DNA of 64,000 nt from Erinaceus europaeus (GCF_950295315.1 NC_080175.1:85811566-85875565), one strand, 5' to 3'; positions 1-10,099 are shown, counted from the stretch's first letter. Notes: generated by a model not told the origin, from the letters alone. Numbers and translations: made by a program.

Positions 1-190
1 TTTATTTATTATTGGCTAGATACAGAAACTGAGAGGGCAAGGGGAGACAGGAGGAGAGACCGAGCAATACCTGCAGTCCTTCTTCACCACTCATGAAGCT
101 ATCCCCCTGTAGGTGGGGACCAGGGGATCGAATCAGAGTCCTTGTGCATTGTAGCATTTGCACTCAACCAGATGCGCCACCACCCATCCC
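1..190 (-). mobile_element. SINE-B, cut by window edge
   Basis: On the minus strand this reads as a tRNA-derived SINE. The head (CACCACCC in plus orientation) lies near 180, the B-box-like segment near 130, the GAAGCT/GTGAAG core near 90-100, and the A-rich TTTATTTATT tail at the left edge. The left end is outside the window, so the tail and left target duplication cannot be seen. Confidence 0.85.
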
Positions 191-519
191 CAAAAGGAAA
201 TTTTTAAAAATTTCTGTATACTAAATTATCATTGTGACAATATAGTTCAAACTTATATTTATAGTTTGAGGAACTTGTTTCAATATAGGAAAATCCTCTA
301 CTTTGTTTCTCAAAGTTGTTTCTCACAAAATCTCACTATAAATAAAGAAGTTATCAGTCCTCCTACAGACCAGTTCAGATAAAATTTCCTCATAAGGATG
401 TTATTTGCCCAAAACTTGTACAAAAAAAAAAAAAAAAAAAAACCAAAAAAACCTCTCCCATAGAAAATCTTTAAGGACGTCAGAATGTTAGGATACATTT
501 ATCATTGAAGTGCTTTTTA
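191..519. other. Unannotated DNA with A20 tract
   Basis: AT-rich sequence with no recognisable repeat or gene. It contains a run of about 20 A (421-442). Short open frames on both strands show no domain or codon signal. Confidence 0.5.
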
Positions 520-651
520 TAAGTATTTATTTACTTACTTATTTGTTTATTTTCACAGAGAGACATTGAGGGGAAGTGGAGGTAGACAGGAGAGACACCT
601 GCCACTGCTTTACTGCTCATGAAGCTTCCCTTTCACAGGCAGGGAAGGAAA
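520..651 (-). mobile_element. SINE-B, truncated
   Basis: The reverse-complement tail (ATTTATTTACTTACTTATTTG) and the pyrimidine-rich and GAAGCTT core of SINE-B are present. The tRNA head is missing after about 650, so this is a 5'-truncated or decayed copy. Confidence 0.7.
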
Positions 652-940
652 ACCTTTTCATAATTCACTTCCTCTGTACCCTGAAAGAATCCAGAGAAAT
701 TTTTTCTACATACAACTGTAATAAACACATTTGTAAAGGCAACCTCAATCTACCTGAGAAGTTCTGTGATAACTAATATATACCAGAAATGACTAGAGGA
801 ATTGCTATTATCCAGAAAAATGGTTCCCTAAATTCAAAAAGGACAATGGTATCCCAGAGTGGAATAGACGAGCAAGTGGCAATACCGGGGAACTGAACAC
901 GATTACCATGTTGGACAACAGAATTAAAGTTACTATTAGA
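652..940. other. Unannotated DNA
   Basis: I see no repeat family, splice structure or sustained coding frame here. Confidence 0.4.
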
Positions 941-1156
941 GGCCGGGCAGTGACATTACTGGTGAAGTGCACATATTACTGTGCACAAGGACCTGGGTTC
1001 AAGCCCCCAGTCTCCAACTACAAAGGGAAAGCTTCATGAGCAGTGAAGCATGTCTGTCTCTTTCCCTCTCTCTGTCTTTTTCCCTCTCTACTCCCCTTCC
1101 CTCTCGATTTCTCTGTGTTCTATCAAATAAAATAAAGTTAAAAATTTTTTAAAAAT
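941..1156 (+). mobile_element. SINE-B
   Basis: The copy starts GGCCGGGCAGTGAC. A B-box-like GGGTTCAAGCC follows near 997, then GAAAGCTTCATGAGCAGTGAAGC, a CT-rich stretch and an A-rich tail ending in TTTTTTAAAAA. It is close to full length. Confidence 0.85.
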
Positions 1157-1676
1157 GAAGTCAGAATCAGAATTCCTTTCATACATTTAATCAATTGATC
1201 ATGAAGTCTCCATAGTCTGAATAGATAATTGAATTAAGTTTTCTTTGATTCATATAAACATTAGAATTATAGGTCTGATGAACAGAAGTCTGACTTCTTC
1301 AACAAACTGGAAAGTTACATTACTTTTACCACTTCCCACAGATTTTTGCAGCTTACAGACTCAAAGCTCTTTAAATAAAAATGACGCAGAGCCTTCCTGG
1401 GGATATCCTGCTATAATAATAATAAAAAAAAGATGCGTACTGTAAATTTTCATTCCCAACTTTTCCTAGAGAAGTCTATAAATGATAACTTATACTGAGG
1501 TGGTAGAATATAATAGAAATTTTCTGTTTTCTCATAGCAAAGAAGCAAACTAAGCTGAACTAAATCAAATACTTGAATGCTAACTATAGAACAGGGTTCT
1601 TCTTGGGGGGAGGGAGGGGGGGAAGTAGGATGCAAAAGCAAAGGGTGGATGTAAGAGCAAATACTATAAACATATA

Positions 1677-1682
<6 letters not shown>
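1157..1682. other. Unannotated DNA
   Basis: AT-rich sequence with no recognised repeat and no credible exon. A G-rich run (GGGGGGAGGGAGGGGGGG) lies near 1604-1622. Confidence 0.4.
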
Positions 1683-1710
<28 letters not shown>

Positions 1711-1736
1711 ATGAGAGAGAGAGGAAGGGAGGGACG

Positions 1737-1773
<37 letters not shown>

Positions 1774-1793
1774 AGAGAGAGAGGGAGAGGAGT
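1683..1793 (+). repeat. (TG)n then (GA)n microsatellite
   Basis: A TG dinucleotide run (about 1684-1710) passes directly into an imperfect GA/GGGA purine run (about 1712-1792). Long open frames that overlap it on the minus strand are low-complexity products of the repeat. Confidence 0.95.
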
Positions 1794-1821
1794 CTGTGAT
1801 GAAGTTGAGCAAAATGCCTTC

Positions 1822-2410
1822 TTTTAAAAAATGTTTTTATTCGGGGAATTATTGTCCACAGTAAATTGAGTTGATGGTACATTTGCAAACTTTCTTGTTT
1901 TTCTACAAAACACTCTCAACCCTGGCCCACATCTTTCTCTACCATAATGCACCAGGACCTGAAATCCCCCTTCCTCTGAGTCCTTCACTTTGATATAATG
2001 CACCAAATCCAGTCCAAGTTCTACTTTGTGTTTCTCCTTCTGTTTTTATTTCTCAACTCCTGTCTTTGAGTGAGATCATCCCATATTCATCCTTCACTTT
2101 CTGGCTAATCTCACTTAACATGATTCCTTCAAACTTCATCCAAGATGAGGTAAAAAAGGTGAATTCACCTTTTTTAATAGCTGAGTAGTATTCCATTGTG
2201 TATATATACCACAACTTAGTCAACCACTCATCTGTTATTAGACACATAAGTTGCTTCCAGGTTTTGGCTATCACTCAGCCACTTGTCTATTGTTGGCCAT
2301 GAAGGCTGCATCCAAGTTTTAGCTACTGAAAATTACGCTGCTATAAACATTAAGATCTTTTGGGTTGGGTGTGTTTGATTCCCCAAAAGAGGAATTGCTG
2401 AGTTATGGGT
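1822..2410 (-). mobile_element. L1 3' end, 5'-truncated
   Basis: On the minus strand this is the C-terminal end of L1 ORF2 followed by a 3' UTR. The reverse frame 2053-2274 carries the conserved L1 block around [13 protein letters not shown] and ends ...KDEYGMISL. The poly(A) side lies at about 1822 (TTTTAAAAAATG). It is divergent from the L1 at 40.8-46.9 kb, so it is an older copy. Confidence 0.88.
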
Positions 2411-2429
2411 TAGTTCCATTTCTAGCCTC

Positions 2430-2815
2430 CTATCTCTCCCTGTTTCTTTCTCTCTATTTCTCTGTTTCTATAGAAAGAAAAAAAGAAATGAAGGAAGGAA
2501 GGAGGGGAAGTAGGAGGGGAGAAAGGAAGGAATCAAGGGAGAAAAAGTGTAAAGTGATTGTGTCAGGAGCAATAGATCTGTTATGTAGGCACCACATCCC
2601 AGTGATAATAACCATGGAAACAAACAAAACAAAAAAACAACTCATTTCTCTCTGTCCTATCCAACAACAATGACATCAATAACAACAATAATAATAACCA
2701 CAAAAAGGATAAACAATGAGGGCAACACAAGGGGAAAAAATGGCCTCCAGGAGCAGTGGGTTCATAGTGCAGGCACCGAGCCCCAGCAATAACCCTGGAG
2801 GCAAAAAAAAAAAAA
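2430..2815 (+). mobile_element. SINE tail fragments, nested
   Basis: A CT-rich SINE tail (2430-2480) is followed by GA-rich sequence and two copies of a distinctive 3' module. That module is an AGCAGTGG/GTGCAGGCACC segment followed by an AATAACCCTGGAGGC-like segment and poly(A). The second copy (about 2640-2815) also keeps the TCCTATCCAACAACAATGACATC block typical of SINE-A. The head of neither SINE is present. Confidence 0.65.
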
Positions 2816-2825
2816 GTACTTAACA

Positions 2826-3022
2826 GGGGGCTGAGTGGTGACACACCTGGTTAAATACACATTATCATTCACAAGGGCCTGGTTTCAAGCCCCTGGTCCC
2901 CACCTCAGAGGAGAAGTTTCCCAAGTGGTGAAGCAATGCTGGAGGTGTCCCTATTTCCTTGTTTATCTCCCCTCCCTTTCAATTTCTATGTCTCAAACCA
3001 CAATAAATTAATTTAAAAATAA
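2826..3022 (+). mobile_element. SINE-B
   Basis: The copy begins GGGGCTGAGTGGTGACACACC. It keeps the B-box-like GGTTTCAAGCCCC and the GTGGTGAAGCAATGCTGG core, and ends AATAAATTAATTTAAAAATAAG. It is full length but moderately diverged. Confidence 0.85.
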
Positions 3023-3835
3023 GTCATGGGCTCCTTGGAATATACCTAAAGTAAACTTCTTAGCTTTTTCCCATACAAAGACCCTTAGTTCTATCTGCTC
3101 TATTCTTACTTATAGGTTCCTGGTTATTAAACCTTTTGTTCTGCCATATATATTCCTTTTCAGCCGCCAAGTTGTAGATGCTACCATGACACCAACTTGA
3201 CTTCTGTGGGCAGACAGCCTCACCAGTGTGTCCTGGAACCCTATCTCCCTAGAGCCGTGCCCCACTAGGGAAACAGGCTGGGGGGTATAGATAGGCCCGC
3301 CATAGCCCACATCCAGCTGAGAAGCAACTACGAAGACAGACCTTCCACCCCCTGCACCCCGTAAACAGTTTTGGTCCATATTTTCAGAAAGATAAAGAAT
3401 AAGGAAACTTGCAATGAAGGGGTTGGGATAAGGAACTCTGGTGATAAAATATATGGACTTGTACCCCTCTGTTTTTAAATATGTATTTATTTATTTTCCC
3501 TTTTGTTGCCCCTGTTGGTTTTTATTGTTGTGGTGGTTATTATTGTTGTTGTTGTTATTGATGTCGTTGTTAGATAGGACAGAGAGAAATGGAGAGAGGA
3601 GGGGTTAGACAGAGGGAGAGAGAAAGATAGACCCCTGCAGACCTGCTTCACCGCCTGTGAAGTGACTCCCCTGCAGGTGGGGAGCCGGGGGCTGGAATCG
3701 GGATCCTTATGTCGGTCCTCGAGTTTTGAGCCAGGAGCGCTTAACCCACTGCTCTACCGCCCGACTCCCTGGAATTGTACCCCTCTTATCCTACAACCTT
3801 GTTAACCATTATTAAATCACCAATAAAAAATAAAA
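3023..3835 (+). mobile_element. LX retroposon copy, 3' part
   Basis: This matches the LX repeat seen at many places in the window. It includes the CTAGGGAAACAGGCTGG-type segment, the ACAGACCTTCCACC segment, a CAGAAAGATAAAGAATA segment, and the end TTGTACCCCTCTTATCCTACAACC with an A-rich tail. A minus-strand SINE-A at 3471-3769 interrupts it. It is more diverged than the LX copies at 8.1 or 33 kb. Confidence 0.8.
3471..3769 (-). mobile_element. SINE-A inside LX
   Basis: A full-length reverse-oriented SINE-A, from a T-rich tail complement to the terminal CCCGACTCCC. It is flanked by a 17-bp target duplication, TGGACTTGTACCCCTCT at 3454-3470 and TGGAATTGTACCCCTCT at 3770-3786, with one mismatch. 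It therefore postdates the LX copy. Confidence 0.95.
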
Positions 3836-3896
3836 TAAAACTTAGCAGATCCATTGAGGTCATTAACTTCATCATTCTACTTCCTGAGTATATTTT

Positions 3897-4159
3897 ATCC
3901 CCCCTTTTTGTTACCCTTGTTGTTTTATTGTTGTTGTAGTTATTGTTGTTGTTGTTGTTGATGTCATCGTTGTTGGATAGGACAGAGAGAAATGAAAAGA
4001 GATGGGGAAGACAGAGAGGGAGAGAGAAAGACAGACACCTGTAGGCCTGCTTCACCTCCTGTGAAGCGACTCCCCTGCAAGTGGGGAGCAGGGGCTCAAA
4101 CCGGGATCTTTATGTCAGTCCTTGCGCTTTGCGCCATGTGCGCTTAACCCGCCAGTCCC
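3897..4159 (-). mobile_element. SINE-A
   Basis: A reverse-oriented SINE-A with the GTTGTTGTTG tail complement, the CCTGCTTCACC core and the CGCTTAACCCG head. A 14-bp duplication, CCTGAGTATATTTT, flanks it at 3883-3896 and 4160-4173. Confidence 0.95.
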
Positions 4160-4199
4160 CCTGAGTATATTTTCTAATTATTTTAAGATAAAAACTATT

Positions 4200-4431
4200 G
4201 GGAGTCGGGTGGTAGTGCAGCGGGTTAAGCGCACGTGGCATAAAGCGCAAGGACCAGCAGCTTCCCAGCTGCAGTGGAGTCGCCTCACAAGTGGTGAAGC
4301 AGGTCTGCAGGTGTCTTCTCCTCCTCTCTCCATTTCTCTCTGTCCTATTCAACAACGACGACATCAGTAACAACAAGAATAAAAAATAACAAGGGGAACA
4401 AAAGGGAAAATAAATATAAAAAAATAAAATT
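4200..4431 (+). mobile_element. SINE-A
   Basis: It starts GGGAGTCGGGTGGTAGTGCAG with a clear A-box. The B-box region is altered. The CAACAACGACGACATCAG tail block and an A-rich end are present. A 9-bp duplication, AAAACTATT, lies at 4191-4199 and 4432-4440. Confidence 0.93.
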
Positions 4432-4440
4432 AAAACTATT

Positions 4441-4822
4441 AATATTAAAAAAGCATATTATCCTATCTCTGGATTTATTCGTTAGACAAGTTAGGGGCCA
4501 GAAGAAATGATGCAACACTCAAATTGGTTTGGACTGGCAGTGAAAATCCAGTCAGACAAACATAGAGGTCAGTGTCCAGAAGTTTTTCAAAAGTCTCATG
4601 TCTAAACTCTACAAGTAATTGTTTGGTAGCAAAAATATAAGATAAAAAGATGGCCTCGTTATGTAAAGACTAGAGGAGTATTTAAGAAGATGGTATTTGG
4701 AATTTCAAATAGGCAGAAATTTGATTATGGAAATAGTATATATGCATAACAGATGCAAAGCTACCAGGACTGCACGACCAAATGCTGGCACCCAGAAATT
4801 TATTCTAAAGAAGAAAGGTTAT
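4441..4822. other. Unannotated DNA
   Basis: Apparently single-copy sequence between two SINE-A elements. No exon or repeat was recognised. Confidence 0.4.
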
Positions 4823-4836
4823 GAAACTAGTTTGTC

Positions 4837-5119
4837 TGGAGTCTGGCGGTAGCCCAGCCGGTTAAGCGCACGTGGTGCAAAGCACAAGGACTTGCGTAAA
4901 GATCCGGGTTCCAGCCCCAGCTCCCCTTCAGGAGCTGTGAAGCAGGTCTGCAGGTGTCTGTCTTTCTCTCCCCCTCTCTGTCTTCCCCTCCTCTCTCCAT
5001 TTCTCTCTATCCTGTCTAACAATGATGACATCAATAACAATAACAATAATAACTACAACAATAAAAAGACAACAAAGGCAACAAAAGGGAAAATAAATAA
5101 ATAAAATTTTTTAAAAAAA
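4837..5119 (+). mobile_element. SINE-A
   Basis: A SINE-A with its head near 4840 (GGAGTCTGGCGGTAGCCCAG), core and AATAACAATAACAATAATAAC tail. A 14-bp perfect duplication, GAAACTAGTTTGTC, flanks it at 4823-4836 and 5120-5133. Confidence 0.95.
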
Positions 5120-5133
5120 GAAACTAGTTTGTC

Positions 5134-5404
5134 AGAGTGAAAAAGGAAACAGACTGGAGTTCACCAGATGTGTTTATCAGGACAGCGCATTGTCTATAAT
5201 GGAGAAGCCCCAAATTAATAAAATTCAACAAATTAAAGAATGCCACAGGCCAGGCATTCTTTAATGTAATTATTTCTGAATAAAACCACCCCACTTACAT
5301 TTTGATACATTATTCTTTTTATATAACTAGATTGTCAGGCTAGCGATGAGAGAGAGATGACCCAGGAACCATACTCTTGTCAGTAAGGCAATTCAAATCA
5401 TCCA
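5134..5404. other. Unannotated DNA
   Basis: No recognised repeat or gene. A short inverted motif, AAAGAATGCC...GGCATTCTTTA, occurs near 5236-5262. Confidence 0.4.
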
Positions 5405-5880
5405 AGCACCCCAGGCTGTAGCACACCTGGTTAAGCCACATGGCACAAATCGCAATGGCTGGCTCAGCCTCCTGGTCTGCCCTTAGCAACTTCCTTAGTA
5501 ACTGTTGCTAGGGGTTTAACTGGTAGGATTAATAATACCCTGTGGGGAATTAGGAAGGAGACCTTTAGTCATTTGTAAGACAAAGCAGAAGATTGATATG
5601 TAGGTAATAAAAGGAGAAAGAATAGTATCAAGGAATGCAGGGTGGGGCAGGGGGTGCTGGCTTAAAGTCTTAAGGAATGCTGGGCTCCTGGAGGCAGGAA
5701 AATGCAGGGTGCTTTGTAAGGCAGGGAGTCTGATATGAGGTGGCAATCCTTTGGGGTTCCCATGTCCCCCTCGCTCAACATCTCCATAGAGAGAGAGACT
5801 AACAGGATAGACACAACCCTCAGGTCAAGCCCTGCCAGGCTCTACCATATCCTCACAATTTCCCTAAACTAGATTTAAAG
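5405..5880. other. Degraded SINE head plus unclassified segment
   Basis: The first about 75 bases resemble a decayed plus-strand SINE head (GCACCCCAGGCTGTAGCACACCTGGTTAAG). The following 400 bases are less AT-rich than their flanks and contain repeated GGAATGC and GCAGGGTG motifs. The reverse frame 5516-5746 has no stop for 76 codons but matches no family I know. It could be an old LTR or another repeat. Confidence 0.35.
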
Positions 5881-6137
5881 TATTATTTTATAAGTATTTA
5901 AATGTGTATAAAATGTTCAATAATAATTACTCTTTAATACTAAATATGATTTTATTTCTAAATAAATAGTGATTGTTATTTCTCTGGTCAGTAGGGGCAG
6001 GTGGCAAGGTAATAATGATGTTGATATTTAGGAAGAGTCCATTTGACTTTCTTACTTGCCTCTATTGTATGCCATTTTTTTTCACCCATTCACCCCCCTT
6101 ACTTAAAGTATTTAAAGTATTAGTACTTAAAGTATTT

Positions 6138-6290
6138 CTTTTTCTTAATTGTATTAATTTATTAATGAGAGGGATAGGAGAGAGAGAAAGAACCAGACAT
6201 CACTCAGGTACATGTGCTGCTGGGGATTGAACTCAGGACCTTATGCTTGAGAGATCGACGTTTTATCCACTGTGCCACCTCTCAGACCAC
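6138..6290 (-). mobile_element. SINE-C
   Basis: Reverse-oriented tRNA-like SINE. Its complement starts GGTCTGAGAGGTGGCACAG and includes a B-box-like GAGTTCAATCCC. A 9-bp duplication, AAAGTATTT, lies at 6129-6137 and 6291-6299. Confidence 0.9.
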
Positions 6291-6299
6291 AAAGTATTT

Positions 6300-6771
6300 G
6301 TTTACTTCTAATTCCTGGTTGACTACATGTCTGAGCTGGAATCACAGATTGTCTATTCTAGTTCTTTTTTCTTTACTATGTAAATGTTTAAGCTTGAAAT
6401 TTTTCCATTAAATTGGCATTAGTGATACCCCACAACTTTTGGTTTGGTACATATTTTATTATTGTAACACAATTAAAATTTATTATGAATGGTCACAACA
6501 GCCTAAAATAACCAAATGTTGTTCCTGATTTCTGACAGATTCCTTGTGCCCTCAGGACATATTGTTTCAAGTATTTTTATTAAGAGTTTTTAATTAGGAT
6601 GTCAAAATAGAAAGAAATTCACTTCAACACTTCCATTTCTTTAGCTATCAGTAATCTAAATAAACTCATGAAAAGATAAACTGAGTGGACAAAAACCAAG
6701 ACTCACTGCATGCTATCTATAAGAAATCCACATATACTATAGATACATTAAGACCAAACTGGAATTAACTA
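6300..6771. other. Unannotated DNA
   Basis: AT-rich sequence without a recognised repeat or coding exon. Confidence 0.4.
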
Positions 6772-6935
6772 TAGTTGTGTATCACCTATTGACATTTCAG
6801 TTAATGACAAACCTTATATATGATAGTGTTCCCAATAGGCTATATTATACTGCCTACATTTGCAGTAAGTCATACCATTTCGGCTTGTGTAATCACATTC
6901 TGTGACATGCACTCAGTTATGAAAACACTAACAGT
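6772..6935. mobile_element. Possible ancient Tigger/MER2-like DNA element
   Basis: The string of segments GTGTATCACCTATTGACATT, TTCAGTTAATGAC, ATATATGATAGTG, ATAGGCTATATTATA and GCTTGTGTAATCACATTCTG has the order and wording I associate with MER2/Tigger-type mammalian MITEs. I see no clean terminal repeats, and the assignment rests on recollection of the family. Confidence 0.4.
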
Positions 6936-7315
6936 TTTTCTTGAAACATTTCCTTATTTTTATCAATAAATGTGTAGAGATGAAGAAAAATATCATGCAG
7001 CCACTAATCAAAGAATTGGAACCAGAATATAGCTTAACAGTAGCACACAGGACATACATGTGACAGTTGTCAAGTTTATTCTCTAACACTATCAACAACA
7101 TGAATTGAGTCTTGTTCTTATGCCACATACACACACAAAAAAAATTTTAACAACTGGAAAGTTTGGATAACTGTCTAAAAAATGAACAAAACAGACAACA
7201 ACAAGGAAGTGATGAGGGATTCAGAGAAAAAGAAAGATGAGTTTAGTGAATCTGTTTCACCCAACACTGTAATGGTACACACGTGACATTAAACTTGGTC
7301 AAAACTCATAGAATG
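6936..7315. other. Unannotated DNA
   Basis: No recognised repeat or exon. Confidence 0.4.
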
Positions 7316-7485
7316 GAGCCAGGAGATAGTTCAGCTGGTAGGGTGTGTGCCTTAACATGCTCATGGCTAGGATCAAGTCCTAGCACAATACAGGAATGCT
7401 GTGGTACTGGGAAGCTCCAGCTCCAGTCTATCTCCCCAATACTCTGCCTTTCTCTATCTTGTTCTCTCTATATCTGAAATCTAAG
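7316..7485 (+). mobile_element. tRNA-derived SINE, fifth type
   Basis: A tRNA-like head (AGCCAGGAGATAGTTCAGCTGGTAGGGTGTGTGCC) carries an A-box, and TAGGATCAAGTCCTA is at the B-box position. An AATACTCTGCCTTTCTCTATC tail follows. It differs from SINE-A to -D. A similar, reversed copy may lie at 52528-52700. Confidence 0.6.
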
Positions 7486-8083
7486 AAATGAGGGGGAGAA
7501 AAAAGGACAACTCAGAAGCAGTGAAATCATGCATGTATGTGACCCAAGTGTCACCAAAAAGAAGGTATAACACAGATAAGTTAATTAATATAATTCTAGA
7601 CTTCATCCCAATAATGTTCCAGTGTTGGCTTATCAAATGTAACAAGTATAGAATTGGAATTCTAGATGCCAATGGAAACAGTCATTGTACTAGAGACTTC
7701 TGTTTCTAGTTCAGAATAACACAAGGGACCCCAAACTGGAGTTCCTTGTGGAAAAGTCAGACTTAAAGGACTAATCTGCCTACACAGAGAGAGAAATGAG
7801 TGCATCACTCTGGAATATGAGGAGAAGAAATCGAACACACATCTCAAATAGGCCAACCCTGTCTTCTACCACTGAGTCACCTGCTAGACCACAGAAACTA
7901 TTCATGGAATAATCCCTTAAACCGGAAGAAGCCATGGTTTCATGACTTCAGATCCCAAACATGCTCTTCAATCTGCAATAAATATGACAACATAATTTTC
8001 AAATAGTCTAATGAACACATCAGATGTAAACGCTTATGTCTCAGTATTTAGTGACAAATATACATGCCATCACCCCCTGAGTT
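7486..8083. other. Mostly unannotated; reversed tRNA-like fragment near 7775-7892
   Basis: Most of this is unassigned. The reverse complement of 7775-7892 starts GGTCTAGCAGGTGACTCAGTGG and has a GTTCGATTTC B-box-like motif, suggesting another decayed tRNA-derived SINE. Confidence 0.4.
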
Positions 8084-8093
8084 AAAGAACATG

Positions 8094-8809
8094 AGATGAA
8101 ACTAGAGTGTACTATAAAAGGAAAGGTCTCACCCGAGTAATGAAGCTGAAGGGTTGTCATTCCACATGTGAAGTCTCTGGACACAGTCTGAGGTACACTC
8201 TAATTTCATCTCAGGTGGTTCACTTTCTAACAAAGTCCCAAAACCTAGATATACACCAGTTTCTGTGAGAGAGAGCGTATGTTCACAGGTATCCATAAAC
8301 TAGTGCAAAATATATTCCTGAAAGCAGAAGTACACTAGAGTTTGCAGTGAGTACCCCCCTAACACTTCCTCTCCACTCTTCCAAGCTTTGGGTCCATGAT
8401 TGCTCAACAATTTGTTTGGCTTTGTATGTTAACTCTCTTTTCAATCACCAGGTTCCAGATGCCACCAGGATGCTGGCCAGGCTTCCCTGGACTGAAGACC
8501 CCACCAATGTGCGCTGGAGCTCCACTTCCCCAGAGACCCACCCTACTAGGGAAAAAGAGAGGCAGACTGGGAGTATGGACCGACCAGTCAATGTCCATGT
8601 TCAGCGGGGAAGCAATTACAGAAGCCAGACCTTCTACCTTCTGCAACCCACAATGACCCTGGGTCCATGCTCCCAGAGAGATAGAGAATGGGAAAGCTAT
8701 CAGGGGAGGGGGTGGGTTATGGAGATTGGGTGGTGGGAATTGTGTGGAGTTGTACCCCTTCTACCCTATGGTTTTGTTAATTAATCCTTTCTTAAATAAA
8801 ATAAAAAAA
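8094..8809 (+). mobile_element. LX retroposon with 5' inversion
   Basis: A 10-bp duplication, AAAGAACATG (8084-8093 and 8810-8819), encloses the whole element. The first about 100 bases (8094-8193) are LX sequence in reverse orientation. The rest is direct LX ending in an A-rich tail. The two arms overlap by about 20 bases of LX sequence (TGAAACTAGAGTGTA against TACACTCTAATTTCA). This is the signature of twin-primed L1 integration. An open frame of 145 codons (8347-8784) lies in the direct part. Confidence 0.93.
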
Positions 8810-8839
8810 AAAGAACATGCATGAATGGCTTGAAGGGGA

Positions 8840-9065
8840 AGAGAGGACTGCATCTAGAAGAAAAAGGGGGCAATTATGCATAAGTGTAGACAGAGAGTTA
8901 GAGGTGATGGTTGGCCCATGTCTACAACCTTAAGGGAAATGTAGTGGCTTGCAGTGGGGAGACTGAAGGTTCAGAACTCTGGTGGTGGGAATGGTGTAGA
9001 ATTATACTCCTGTTGACATGTAATTTTGTAAATCATTATTAAATCACTAATAAATTTTTTTTTAA
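8840..9065 (+). mobile_element. LY retroposon 3' end
   Basis: This is related to LX but distinct. It contains GGTTGGCCCATGTCTACAAC, a GAACTCTGGTGGTGGGAATGG segment, and the end TAAATCATTATTAAATCACTAATAAA. The same sequence occurs in reverse at the right edge of the window. No target duplication was resolved. Confidence 0.75.
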
Positions 9066-9216
9066 ATAAAGGATGTTTTACTTCTTTTAAAAAATTGCAT
9101 TCCACTGTGCTTACCTCAACTAAGGTTTCAATATGTAAGTGTAGCACACAATTTATAATTATAATGATTTGATTTCTATATTGTGATTTGTCTTTATCAA
9201 TAAAATATAATATTTA

Positions 9217-9437
9217 GGGACTGGGTGGTGGCATACCTGGTTGAGTGTGTATGTTACAATGCACAAGGACCCAGGTTCAAGACTCTGGTCCCCAGCTACA
9301 GGGAGAAAGCTTCACGAGTGGTGAAGTTGGGCTGTAGGTGTCTTTCTGTTTCTCTCCCTTTCTATCTCCCCCCTCCCTCTCGATTTCTTATTGTCTCTAG
9401 CCAATAAATAAATAAAGATAGTAGAAAGAAAGTTTAT
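9217..9437 (+). mobile_element. SINE-B
   Basis: Full-length SINE-B (GGGACTGGGTGGTGGCATACC...CCAATAAATAAATAAAGATAG). It is flanked by similar A/T-rich duplications, AAAATATAATATTTA at 9202-9216 and AAATATATAATATTTA near 9439-9454. Confidence 0.92.
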
Positions 9438-9462
9438 AAAAATATATAATATTTAGACAAAT

Positions 9463-9626
9463 AAGGCAGAGGGTAGATAGCATAATGGTTATGCAAAGAG
9501 ACACTCATGCCTGAGGCTCCAAAGTCCCAGGTTCAGTCCCCTGCACCACCATAAGCCAGAGCTGAGCAGTGCTCTGGTAATAAATAAATAAATAAATAAA
9601 TAAATAAATATAAATAAATAAATAAG
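9463..9626 (+). mobile_element. SINE-D with (AAAT)n tail
   Basis: A tRNA-like head (TAGATAGCATAATGGTTATGC) and a B-box-like CCAGGTTCAGTCCCC are followed by AGCCAGAGCTGAGCAGTGCTC. The tail has expanded into an (AAAT)n microsatellite (about 9580-9626). Confidence 0.85.
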
Positions 9627-9741
9627 TCATTTCTCTTGTTTTAATGTGTTGACATTCTGAGCTCATTGACGAATGCTTTTTATGCTGTGAAGTCTTGCTT
9701 ATTTTCAGAGGAAAGGGCAGTAACAATATAAGAACAGAACC

Positions 9742-9954
9742 TTTTTTAAAAAAATTTATTATCTTTATTTATTGGATAGAGACAGCCAGAAATTGAGAGG
9801 GAAGGAGATGATAGAAAGAGAGAGAGAGACACCTGAAGCTCTGCTTCACCTCTCACAAAGCTTTCCCCCTACAGGTAGGGGCTGGGGGCTCAAACCCAGG
9901 TCCTTACGCATTGTAATACGTGTGCTCAACCAGGTGTGCCACCACCCGGCCCCA
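9742..9954 (-). mobile_element. SINE-B
   Basis: Reverse-oriented full-length SINE-B from the TTATCTTTATTTATTGGATAG tail to the CACCACCCGGCCCC head. It contains a GA-rich stretch. Confidence 0.9.
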
Positions 9955-10099
9955 GAAAAACAGAATCTGGTGGTGCTGTGTATAGATGGGAAGAAATCCT
10001 TAGTGGTGAACCTAATTCTCAGTGCTAACAAGTTTCTTCTTCTGTCATAAAACACGGGAGAAAAATGATTAAATAAACAATATGTGGTTTTAAAAGTAC

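Noticed and set aside
1450..1812. 120-codon minus-strand frame
   Set aside because: The N-terminal half is a Ser/Pro/Leu and Thr/His repeat from the (GA)n and (TG)n microsatellites; the remainder has no domain.
4122..4376. Small frames on both strands over the SINEs, here and at many other SINE-A/B copies
   Set aside because: The same peptides recur at every SINE copy in both orientations; they are translations of the SINE body.
7316..7400. Functional tRNA gene
   Set aside because: A-box- and B-box-like motifs are present but the cloverleaf pairing is poor and the sequence continues into a SINE tail; none of the SINE heads looks like a working tRNA.
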